Of a stretch of DNA of 35,522 nt, positions 27,803 to 35,522 are shown one piece after another. Location of the stretch: assembly GCA_027295405.1 (NCBI GenBank), contig JAPUKZ010000524.1, positions 1 to 35,522 of the forward strand. Direction: 5' to 3'. The DNA is from Gammaproteobacteria bacterium (lineage in GTDB: Bacteria; Pseudomonadota; Gammaproteobacteria; Pseudomonadales; Halieaceae). The stretch's first letter is position 1. Every line of letters begins with the position of its first letter. The translations under genes were made by a program, and so were the position numbers. The notes beneath the pieces were generated by a model. The model was not told the DNA's origin. It did not search any database and saw only the letters and a list, made by a program, of their open reading frames with translations.

Positions 27803-29019
27803 CCATGGCTTCGCAACAGCAGTTGGCCGGACACGATTTTCACGAGGTGCTCAAAGCGTCACCCTTTCACGCCCGGGTGGAGGAGCAGAGTTTGGTCAAG
27901 AACTGGATGTCCTGGAATGGCTACCAGACAGCCCGCGTATATGACACCCTGGCCTCCGAATATTTTGCCATCCGCAGTTCCTGCAGTGTGATGGACCTGA
28001 CGCCGATGGAGAAATATCGTATCAGCGGCCCCGATGCATTGACCTTTCTAAATCGCTTGGTTGTGCGCGATATATCTGCGTTGAAACCTCATCGAGTGAC
28101 CTACGTAGCGTGGTGTAATGATGAGGGCAAAGTGCTGGACGACGGCACGATATTTCATTTGGAGCCAGGCACTTATCGGTTGTGCTCCCAGCATCATCAG
28201 CTCGACTGGTTGCTGATTTCCAGTTTGGGCATGAATGTACTTATTGAAGAGGAGACCCACGAAGTGGCGGCGCTTGCGGTCCAGGGTCCCACCGCCTGTT
28301 CGGTGTTAACGGCTGCCGGATTCGACACCCTGTCACAGCTCAAGCCGTTCGGGATTACCCATACTCTGCTCAATGGTTTTGAGGTGATGATTTCCCGCAC
28401 TGGCTATACCGGCGATCTCGGTTATGAGCTGTGGGTAGCGCCTGCCAATGCGCTGGCACTATGGGACGCCGTCTTTGGGGTTAAGCAGCGCGGCCTCTAC
28501 GACGTGCGTTGCATCGGTCTTGGAGCATTGGAAATGGTGCGGATTGAAGCGGGATTTATCATGCCCGGCGATGACTTTAACACCGCCGAAACCACTGTGC
28601 GCGCCGGTCACGATCGCTCGCCCTTCGAAATAGGTCTGGGCTGGCTGGTAGATTTCGACAAGCCTCATTTTACCGGCAAGCAGGCACTGCTCAAAGAGCA
28701 TGGTCAACCGATCAAACGGCGCCTGCTCAAGCTCGCGGTGGAAGGCAACAAGGCGCCCGCCGATTCCTTCTTGTACGACGGCAAACGAGGCCGGCGCATA
28801 GGCACTATTAAATCCCATACCTGGTCGCCGATTCTCAAGGCCACTCTGGCTATGGCGGATATCGAATACCGCAATGGTGTTGTACCTGCTCAAATATGGG
28901 CTGAAATTTACTACCAGAAAGAGTTGGAGTGGCGGGCGACATGGGCCCGGTGCACGATATCTAAGGCTCCCTTTTGGGCTCACCCGCGGCGCTCGGCGAC
29001 GCCACCGCAGCGGTGCTAG
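27799..29019 (+). CDS. GcvT-like aminomethyltransferase/THF-dependent C1-transfer protein, paralog 1 (T1)
   Basis: YFAIRSSCSVMDLTPMEKYRISGPDALTFLNRLVVRDI...GKVLDDGTIFHLEPGTYRLC...ISRTGYTGDLGYELWV...IEAGFIMPG; start overlaps B1 stop. Confidence 0.88.
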   Translation: MTMASQQQLAGHDFHEVLKASPFHARVEEQSLVKNWMSWNGYQTARVYDTLASEYFAIRSSCSVMDLTPMEKYRISGPDALTFLNRLVVRDISALKPHRVTYVAWCNDEGKVLDDGTIFHLEPGTYRLCSQHHQLDWLLISSLGMNVLIEEETHEVAALAVQGPTACSVLTAAGFDTLSQLKPFGITHTLLNGFEVMISRTGYTGDLGYELWVAPANALALWDAVFGVKQRGLYDVRCIGLGALEMVRIEAGFIMPGDDFNTAETTVRAGHDRSPFEIGLGWLVDFDKPHFTGKQALLKEHGQPIKRRLLKLAVEGNKAPADSFLYDGKRGRRIGTIKSHTWSPILKATLAMADIEYRNGVVPAQIWAEIYYQKELEWRATWARCTISKAPFWAHPRRSATPPQRC

Positions 29020-29025
29020 ACGTCC

Positions 29026-29571
29026 TCAATTTTCAAACCAGCAGCCGTCAGCATGCTGGAAGGCGCCCAACGTTTTGTGCATTTGATAGCCCATCAAACG
29101 CTGGATCAGGGGCGAGTGTTGCTCGGCGATCTTTCGGCTGACATTGAGGTATTGATTTTCTTCCTGCCGTAACCACCCCAGGGCATAGGTATTGACCAGG
29201 CCAGCTCGGGGCGCGTTTGATCGATTGGCGGCACCGCCGTGCAAAGTGCTACCCAAATAGAATAATACGGAACCCTTGGGCATGACCGCCTGCACAATAC
29301 TGTCGCCGAACTCTGCTTCTGCGGAATGGTATTTATTATTGGAGCCACTGGTGTGGCTACCCAGAGCCACACGGGTTGCGCCATTTTCCGCGGTGAAGTC
29401 ATCGAGCGCCCACATGGCGCTTATTTGCAGTTGCATGCCGGGGATTCTTAGAGGATAAATACTGTCGTCAAGGTGGAGAAATTGATCGGCTTCGCCGGGG
29501 TGAATCTCGATGGCTGTTAGGCTGCCAATGCGATAATTAATACAGTGCGCCAGCAATATAGCATCTGCCAT
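29026..29571 (-). CDS. Phytanoyl-CoA dioxygenase (PhyH)-like protein lacking the usual N-terminal part; possible pseudogene
   Basis: [21 protein letters not shown]...[23 protein letters not shown]...[47 protein letters not shown]; 181 aa, in-frame stop shortly upstream of the ATG. Confidence 0.7.
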   Translation of the reverse strand: MADAILLAHCINYRIGSLTAIEIHPGEADQFLHLDDSIYPLRIPGMQLQISAMWALDDFTAENGATRVALGSHTSGSNNKYHSAEAEFGDSIVQAVMPKGSVLFYLGSTLHGGAANRSNAPRAGLVNTYALGWLRQEENQYLNVSRKIAEQHSPLIQRLMGYQMHKTLGAFQHADGCWFEN

Positions 29572-29660
29572 TTTTAGGGCATTCTATGCGTATAGGCTAG
29601 GTAGTTACCCAACGGGCCGTTTAATAGGCTAGCAGCTGACTCAATACAAGTGAATTACAA

Positions 29661-31214
29661 TTGCAGCCATATGACACAATCATCATCGGCGCGGGTCACA
29701 ATGGACTGATCTGTGCCACTTACCTGGCGCGAAGTGGCCAACGCGTGCTGGTGTTGGAGGCATCGGGTAGCGTGGGTGGGCTCGCCGCCACGCGGGAGTT
29801 TCATCCTGGCTTCAAGGTTTCGGTTGCCCACACCGTCAGTCATTTTTCCGCGAAAGTGGTCGACGATCTCGATCTGGCCGCTCACGGTTACACCTCGGCG
29901 CCCGCGCCGATGCGAACGGTTGGGCTCACATTGGGGGGAGAGCATGTTGTACTGGCAGGCGCAGACGTTGGCGGCGTAAGCGCCCAGGACATTCGCAGAT
30001 ACCGTGATTATCGCCGGTTGCTACAGCGCTTCGCCGACCTGCTGAAACCATTTTGGCTGAAGACTATGCCGCGCATAGGCGCCAGCAGCCTGGGGGAGCT
30101 TATGACCTTCGCCCGGCTGGGCCTCAGGCTGCGCTTGCTTGGTAAGCGCGATATGGGCGAATTTATGCGGGTTGCCACACTGCCAGCACGCGACCTTATG
30201 GATGAGTACTTCGACCACGAGCTACTTAAGGCCGTCCTGAGCTGGGACGGCCTGATAGGCTCAAAAATGGCGCCGCGTTCGCCCAATGCGACAATAATGG
30301 CAATGCTCTACCGGATGAGTGGTGAGCATCATGGAGCTCATTCTATACCCGATGGTGGTATCGAAGGTTTGGTTAAAGCCCTGCATTCTGCCGCGCTGGC
30401 GGCGGGCGTCGAGGTCAGGACCGGTGCCCGGGCCGGGCGTATTCAGATCCTTGCCAACGATAATGGTTTGCGGGCCCGCGGGGTGGAGTTAGCCGATGGC
30501 GAGTGTATTGATGCTGGCCTGGTAGTTTCCGCCACCGATCCCCAGCGCACATTTTTAGAGCTGGTGGGCGTGGAAAATCTCGAGATTGAATTCACCAATC
30601 GTATACAGCGGCTGCGTTGTGATGGCTTTGTCGCGAAACTGCATCTGGCGCTTAATGGCCTGCCCAATTTCAATGGACTGGCGCAGCCCGATGGCCGCAT
30701 GATCATCGCGCCGAATATGGATGCCATTGAATTTGCCTTCGACGATTCCAAATACGGCGAGTATTCGCAGCAGCCGGTGATGGAAATTGTGGTGCCCAGC
30801 TTACACCACTCGTCGTTGGCTCCAGAGGGCCAGCACGTGCTCTCGGCTCACATAATGTACGTGCCCTATAAACTCAAGGGCGGCTGGACTGAAGAGGCAC
30901 GCGCCCGCTTGTGTGAACGAGCCGTCGATATCATCGCCCAATATGCACCGGGTCTTAAACAACAAATTCTACATAGCGAACTCTTGACGCCGGCGGATCT
31001 GGAGCGCGATCACAACGTTACCGGCGGCCACTGGCACCACACTGAATTGTCCATCGACCAGATGCTGATGATGCGACCCACCTATGGGGCTGCGCAGTAC
31101 AGCACGCCGATTCCCGGCCTGTTTCTGTGCGGCGCCGGCAGTCACCCGGGCGGTGGACTGATGGGTGGCCCCGGCCACAATGCGGCGCGTGAAATCCTGG
31201 GAAAAAAGAGCTGA
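29661..31214 (+). CDS. CrtI/CrtO-like NAD(P)/FAD-dependent oxidoreductase, type B paralog 2 (B2); TTG start
   Basis: YDTIIIGAGHNGLICATYLARSGQRVLVLEASGSVGGLAATREF...TGGHWHHTELSIDQMLMMRPTYGAAQYSTPIPGLFLCGAGSHPGGGLMGGPGHNAAREIL. Confidence 0.87.
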   Translation: MQPYDTIIIGAGHNGLICATYLARSGQRVLVLEASGSVGGLAATREFHPGFKVSVAHTVSHFSAKVVDDLDLAAHGYTSAPAPMRTVGLTLGGEHVVLAGADVGGVSAQDIRRYRDYRRLLQRFADLLKPFWLKTMPRIGASSLGELMTFARLGLRLRLLGKRDMGEFMRVATLPARDLMDEYFDHELLKAVLSWDGLIGSKMAPRSPNATIMAMLYRMSGEHHGAHSIPDGGIEGLVKALHSAALAAGVEVRTGARAGRIQILANDNGLRARGVELADGECIDAGLVVSATDPQRTFLELVGVENLEIEFTNRIQRLRCDGFVAKLHLALNGLPNFNGLAQPDGRMIIAPNMDAIEFAFDDSKYGEYSQQPVMEIVVPSLHHSSLAPEGQHVLSAHIMYVPYKLKGGWTEEARARLCERAVDIIAQYAPGLKQQILHSELLTPADLERDHNVTGGHWHHTELSIDQMLMMRPTYGAAQYSTPIPGLFLCGAGSHPGGGLMGGPGHNAAREILGKKS

Positions 31215-31215
31215 A

Positions 31216-32835
31216 ATGAGGAAGTACGATGCCATTATTATTGGCGCCGGCCACAATGGCCTGACCAATGCGGCCTATTTGGCCAAAGCCGGGCTGGACG
31301 TGCTGGTCGTAGAAAAGAATGATTATATCGGTGGCGCGGCGGTGTCCCGCGAGTTGCACAAAGGCTGGACTTACTCCAGCTGCTCCTATGTCTGTAGCAT
31401 GATGCGCCAGACCATCCATCGCGATCTGGACCTGACCCGTCACGGACTTGTACTGGTGCCCTATCTCGGCACGGTAAATTTTGGGGATGGCGGCGAGACC
31501 CTGGTGAGCTACCATTCCGAGGAAGCGCAGTACAACCAGCTTAGGCGACACTCTCCACACGATGCCGATGCCATGTTTCGCTTCCATGCGGACCTGGCGC
31601 GCTACGCGCAGCTTATTCGCAAGACCCTGTTGCGGACGCCGCCCGACCCAACTTCCTTCCGACCGCGGGACATCAGGGAATTGCTGTGGTTGGCCAAAGA
31701 GTTTTGGTCACTGGGTGAAAGGGAACTGTACGAGTATATCCGCTTCTTCACCATGAGCGCGGCGGAATTTCTCGACGATTACTTTGAGAACGACCTGATC
31801 AAGGCGTCGATGGCCAGTCCGGGCATTATCGGAACCGCTCTGGGCGTCTTTTCCCCGGGTTCCGCCTATATCCTGCTGCATCATGTGATGGGCGATGTGG
31901 ATGGCAATATCGGCGCCTGGGGCCTCGCCCGTGGCGGAATGGGGGCTATCTCCAATGCCATCGCCGGCGCTCTGCAGGAGCACGGTGGCGAGATTCGCAC
32001 CAACGCCGGGGTACGTCAGATTAAGGTTAAAAACGGCACCGCTGTGGGGGTGGTGCTGGAAAACGGCGATGAACTGCGCGCGGGCATCGTGGTATCCAAC
32101 CTGGATGCCAAGCGCACCTTCACCCAGTGCATGGACAGGAATGATTTACCACCTGGCATCTACGACAAGGCAAAAAACTTCAAGATTCGCGGCTCCTCCG
32201 GTAAGGTGAACATCGCCTTGTCTGGTCTACCCAAATTTACCGGCGTGCCAGACAACCGCTATGTCAATCGCGGTGGCCAGGGGTTTGTCGGTTCCCTGGA
32301 AACTATGGAGCGCGCCTATGATTGCTGGAAACACGGTCGCTGGTCCGATGACCCCTTTGTGGAATCGGTGATACCGTCAGCCTGGGACCCGACGGTGGCG
32401 CCGCCAGGTCAGCATTGGATGTCGAATTTCGTACAATACTGTCCCTCCGATCTGGCGGACGGGCCCTGGACGCCCGCGAAACGCGATCAATTTGGCCAGA
32501 CCGTTATCGATAAGATCGAGCGCTATAGCCCGGGATTTAAGGACCTGATTGTCCATATGGAGGTGCGCACGCCCTTCGAAATTGAGGCCGAAGTGGGCTT
32601 AACCGCGGGCAATATTTTCCAGGGTGAACTGACCATAGATCAACTGTTGTTCAATCGTCCCTTCCCGGGTTATGCCCAGTACCGCATGCCGATAAAAAAC
32701 ATGTATATGTGTGGGTCGTCCACCCACCCTGGCGGCGGTGTGTCCGCCGCCTGTGGTGCCAACGCTGCACGAGAAATATTGATAGACCTGAAGCGACCCA
32801 ACACCGTGCCCGAAGATGACTGTTACGACGAGTAG
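31216..32835 (+). CDS. CrtI/CrtO-like NAD(P)/FAD-dependent oxidoreductase, type A paralog 2 (A2)
   Basis: MRKYDAIIIGAGHNGLTNAAYLAKAGLDVLVVEKNDYIGGAAVSRELHKGWTYSSCSYVCSM...GNIFQGELTIDQLLFNRPFPGYAQYRMPIKNMYMCGSSTHPGGGVSAACGANAAREIL. Confidence 0.88.
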   Translation: MRKYDAIIIGAGHNGLTNAAYLAKAGLDVLVVEKNDYIGGAAVSRELHKGWTYSSCSYVCSMMRQTIHRDLDLTRHGLVLVPYLGTVNFGDGGETLVSYHSEEAQYNQLRRHSPHDADAMFRFHADLARYAQLIRKTLLRTPPDPTSFRPRDIRELLWLAKEFWSLGERELYEYIRFFTMSAAEFLDDYFENDLIKASMASPGIIGTALGVFSPGSAYILLHHVMGDVDGNIGAWGLARGGMGAISNAIAGALQEHGGEIRTNAGVRQIKVKNGTAVGVVLENGDELRAGIVVSNLDAKRTFTQCMDRNDLPPGIYDKAKNFKIRGSSGKVNIALSGLPKFTGVPDNRYVNRGGQGFVGSLETMERAYDCWKHGRWSDDPFVESVIPSAWDPTVAPPGQHWMSNFVQYCPSDLADGPWTPAKRDQFGQTVIDKIERYSPGFKDLIVHMEVRTPFEIEAEVGLTAGNIFQGELTIDQLLFNRPFPGYAQYRMPIKNMYMCGSSTHPGGGVSAACGANAAREILIDLKRPNTVPEDDCYDE

Positions 32836-32843
32836 CGATAGCC

Positions 32844-34073
32844 ATGATTACTACCATGAATCCTGAAAGCTCCGCTATTGATCCCTATGCGGGTGAGCGA
32901 CTCAAAGAGAGCCATTTCCATCCCAGACAAGCGGCGCTGAATTTACGCGACGCCTGGTCCAGCTGGAATGGTTACAAATTTGCCGACTATTACTACGATG
33001 AGGAGTATGAGTATTTCTGCGTGCGCAATAGCTGTGCTACTTACGATATTTGCCCGATGCAGAAGTACTATGTCAGTGGCAAGGACGCGCAGGCGATGTT
33101 GAATCGCATGGTGACCCGCAACATCGCTAACATGAAGGAGCAGCGCGTAACCTACGTATGTTGGTGTACAGATGAGGGGCGCATGGTGGACGACGGTACC
33201 ATTTTCAAGCTGGGGCCCGATAAGTATATGCTGACCTGTGGCAGTCCCTGCCTGGCCTGGCTGCGCAAAAGCGCCTTTGGGTTCGATGCTCTCACCATTG
33301 AGGACATGTCCGACGAGATCGCGGCCTTGTCCTTTCAGGGGCCCACGAGCTGCGCGGTGTTGAAAAAAATGGGCCTGGCGGGGATCGATACTCTCAAACC
33401 CTTTGGCATTATGCATTTCCCCTTTGCCGGTAGCAGTGGCGAGCCCTTAATGGTTTCACGCACCGGCTTTACCGGTGATCTCGGTTACGAATTGTGGATT
33501 GAACCTGGGCTGGCCCTGGATTTGTGGGATGCGCTTTACGCCGCCGGCTCCGATTACGGTATTCAGCCCTACGGTGAGGCGGCCACTAATATGGCGCGTC
33601 TGGAAGCGGGTTTTATTATGCCGGGCAGGGAATTCAACGAAGCGCTGAAGACCGTTCATTATCAGCACGATCAAACGCCGTTTGAGCTGAGCCTGGGGTG
33701 GTTGGTGGATTTCAAAAAGCCGCATTTCAACGGCCGACTGGCACTGCTGAAGGACAGGGATAACGGCCCTGAGTACACCTTGGTCAAACTGGATATTGAA
33801 GGCAATAAGCCAGCGGAAGAATCCCACCTATACAGCAACGAGCGCTGTACGAAGGAGATTGGCTACGTGACCTCCGCTATGTGGTCGCCGGTGGTCAAAG
33901 CAAATATTGCACTGGCTATGATAAAGACCCAGTACCTGCAGGGTGATATCTGGGCGGAAATTTACTATGGCAGGGAGCTGCGCCACAATAGCAAAGTGGT
34001 AAGGTGTACACTCCAGGATAAGCCCTTCTGGGCGCCAGGGCGGGCGCGGCAAACACCGCCGCCAGCGTATTGA
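32844..34073 (+). CDS. GcvT-like aminomethyltransferase/THF-dependent C1-transfer protein, paralog 2 (T2)
   Basis: SWNGYKFADYYYDEEYEYFCVRNSCATYDICPMQKYYVSGKDAQAMLNRMVTRNI...GRMVDDGTIFKLGPDKYML...VSRTGFTGDLGYELWIEPG...LEAGFIMPG. Confidence 0.88.
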   Translation: MITTMNPESSAIDPYAGERLKESHFHPRQAALNLRDAWSSWNGYKFADYYYDEEYEYFCVRNSCATYDICPMQKYYVSGKDAQAMLNRMVTRNIANMKEQRVTYVCWCTDEGRMVDDGTIFKLGPDKYMLTCGSPCLAWLRKSAFGFDALTIEDMSDEIAALSFQGPTSCAVLKKMGLAGIDTLKPFGIMHFPFAGSSGEPLMVSRTGFTGDLGYELWIEPGLALDLWDALYAAGSDYGIQPYGEAATNMARLEAGFIMPGREFNEALKTVHYQHDQTPFELSLGWLVDFKKPHFNGRLALLKDRDNGPEYTLVKLDIEGNKPAEESHLYSNERCTKEIGYVTSAMWSPVVKANIALAMIKTQYLQGDIWAEIYYGRELRHNSKVVRCTLQDKPFWAPGRARQTPPPAY

Positions 34074-34089
34074 ACATGAAGGCGAAAGC

Positions 34090-34680
34090 GTGAAGCTTAT
34101 TGTCGGGCGGGTCGAGTCAGTTTACTTAGGTCGCACAGGGGACGATCTCGCCAAGGAGCCCTGTGCTTTTTTACAGGCTGAGCTCGATGGTTTTGTGGGT
34201 GACCGGCACCGCAGTGCTGCGCGCCGGACCTGGGAGGGCGATAAACAGCCCGAGGGAACGACCAGGCGGAATGAACGCCAGTGGTCCGCAATTTCTGCCG
34301 AAGAGCTCGCCGCCATTGAACAACAAATGGATCTAAAAGAGCATTTGAGCGCGGCGAGTGTAGGGGTCAACTTGTGCTTTGAGGGCATACCCGAATTGTC
34401 ACAGCTACCCCGGGGGACAATATTGAAATTTCCCTCCGGCGCTGAGCTGATGGTTGAAGAATACAATCCGCCGTGCCTTGAAATGGGCCAAAAACTCGCG
34501 GCCATGTACACCAGCAATTCCGGAGAGCCGCTAGCCGACACAGCGTTTTCCCAAGCGTCGAAGTTTTGCCATGGCCTGGTAGGGGTGATTGAAGTGGCAG
34601 GCGTTATCAACGCCGGCGATGAAGTTTCCGTTGTGCGATACCAACCCCCTATCTGGTTGACCCGGTTAGAAAAAGGCTAG
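34090..34680 (+). CDS. MOSC-domain protein
   Basis: KLIVGRVESVYLGR...AELDGFVGDRHRSAARRTWEGDKQPEGTTRRNERQWSAISAEELAAI...LSAASVGVNLCFEGIPELSQLPRGTILKFPSGAELMVEEYNPPCLEMG; GTG start. Confidence 0.75.
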   Translation: MKLIVGRVESVYLGRTGDDLAKEPCAFLQAELDGFVGDRHRSAARRTWEGDKQPEGTTRRNERQWSAISAEELAAIEQQMDLKEHLSAASVGVNLCFEGIPELSQLPRGTILKFPSGAELMVEEYNPPCLEMGQKLAAMYTSNSGEPLADTAFSQASKFCHGLVGVIEVAGVINAGDEVSVVRYQPPIWLTRLEKG

Positions 34681-34700
34681 ATTCGCTCACGGCGTATTGT

Positions 34701-35522
34701 TCAGGAATTCGGCACAACCCTGGGTGTTCTGGCGGGCATTCTGGTGGTTAGTTCATAGCCAATTGTGCTGGCGCATTCGGCAATTTTAACCAGTAGCAGA
34801 TCTTTGCCCCACAGGATAACTTCATCGCCCTGATTGACCTCCGTGAGGCCGGTAACATCGATGCTAATCATATCCATTGACACCCTGCCGGCCAGGGTGG
34901 CCCGCTGCCCATTGATCAGCGCCGGGGTGCCGTTGCGGGCGAGCCGGGGATATCCATCGCCATAGCCTATGGCGACCGTTGCAATTCGCGAGGGTTTAGT
35001 TGCGCTCCATATGGCCCCATAGCCTACGGACTCGCCGACATTGACATCCCGAATAGAGATAATGGTAGAGCTCAAGGTCATCACTGGCTGTAGCGCCTCG
35101 GTGTTGGTGTGGGGGACGGTAAAGGGGGAATTTCCGTAGAGCATGTAACCGGGTCGCACCCAGTCATAGTGCGCCTGTGGCCAGCCCAGTACACCCGGGG
35201 AATTGGCGGCGGAGCGCTCTCCCGGAAGTGTTTCGCAGACAGATTCGAATTGATCAATTTGCTGTTGGGTCTGATCGCTATCCAGATTGTCGGCAGAGGC
35301 GAAATGGGTGCATAAAACAATATCGTCGAGTACGTTTGGACTGCTTTTCAAGCGTTTATATACGTCACTTGCGCACCTGGGATCTATGCCCAGGCGATGC
35401 ATTCCGGTATCGATTTTTAGCCACACCTGTACGGGATGCTCGAGATTTTCCTTCCCCAGGCAAGCGAGTTGCCACTCATTCATTCCTGTCATTCGGTTAA
35501 TTTGCCTGCCACCAGGCCCTGG
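34701..35522 (-). CDS. alr: Alanine racemase, C-terminal part (5' end beyond window)
   Basis: HPVQVWLKIDTGMHRLGIDPR...CTHFASADNLDSDQTQQQIDQF...SAANSPGVLGWPQAHYDWVRPGYMLYGNSPF...VGYGAIWSATKPSRIATVAIGYGDGYPRLARNGTPALINGQRATLAGRVSMDMISIDVT; frame open to the window edge. Confidence 0.92.
   Translation of the reverse strand, partial: PGPGGRQINRMTGMNEWQLACLGKENLEHPVQVWLKIDTGMHRLGIDPRCASDVYKRLKSSPNVLDDIVLCTHFASADNLDSDQTQQQIDQFESVCETLPGERSAANSPGVLGWPQAHYDWVRPGYMLYGNSPFTVPHTNTEALQPVMTLSSTIISIRDVNVGESVGYGAIWSATKPSRIATVAIGYGDGYPRLARNGTPALINGQRATLAGRVSMDMISIDVTGLTEVNQGDEVILWGKDLLLVKIAECASTIGYELTTRMPARTPRVVPNS

Noticed and set aside
29592-29632. Direct repeat ATAGGCTAG twice, 32 bp apart, upstream of B2
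   Set aside because: 9-bp repeat in a small intergenic gap; could be chance and no dyad or spacing logic was evident.
24634-32835. Carotenoid biosynthesis cluster suggested by four CrtI/CrtO-like genes
   Set aside because: No crtB, crtE, crtY or crtZ-like genes in the window; the genes are interleaved with GcvT-like genes and sit in an amine/C1 context.
27799-34073. DmdA-type DMSP demethylation
   Set aside because: The GcvT-like proteins keep a canonical T-protein-like DD motif, come with paired FAD oxidoreductases, and no dmdB/C/D-like genes are seen. Not excluded without phylogeny.
1-35522. CRISPR arrays, tRNA or rRNA genes, prophage structural genes
   Set aside because: No regularly spaced repeats, no tRNA/rRNA signatures and no phage structural proteins were seen.

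Overview
The window comes from a GC-rich proteobacterial chromosome, probably a marine gammaproteobacterium (inferred from gene content only). It has two parts. (1) Positions 1-6140 are a mosaic, partly decayed region: the end of an outer-membrane beta-barrel gene, a small secreted coiled protein, an amidohydrolase, a 3' remnant of avtA, an AT-rich Fic-family gene with a degenerate active-site motif, a truncated IS256-type transposase, a class III aminotransferase remnant, and two copies of a ~40 bp putative IS-end repeat. (2) Positions 6144-34680 are a large amine / one-carbon (C1) locus: a TetR-GNAT fusion regulator, two PuuB-like oxidases, PurU, a class III aminotransferase, an Asp/Asn beta-hydroxylase-like / LLM flavin oxidoreductase / GST-like cassette, a polyamine-type ABC transporter (PotFGHI order), a SnoaL/AraC regulator split by an in-frame stop, an MFS transporter, a PuuA-like glutamine-synthetase homolog, an internally deleted formate-THF ligase (Fhs), and a striking duplicated three-gene module. 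The module is two paralogous CrtI/CrtO-like FAD oxidoreductases (types 'A' and 'B') plus a GcvT-like protein, present as A1-B1-T1 and B2-A2-T2. The best candidate for an undescribed system is this A-B-T module, read as a possible split FAD-oxidoreductase/THF-dependent C1-transfer complex next to amine uptake, glutamylation and folate-C1 disposal genes. The window closes with a MOSC protein and a partial alanine racemase. All family calls come from reading motifs in the translations; no searches were run.
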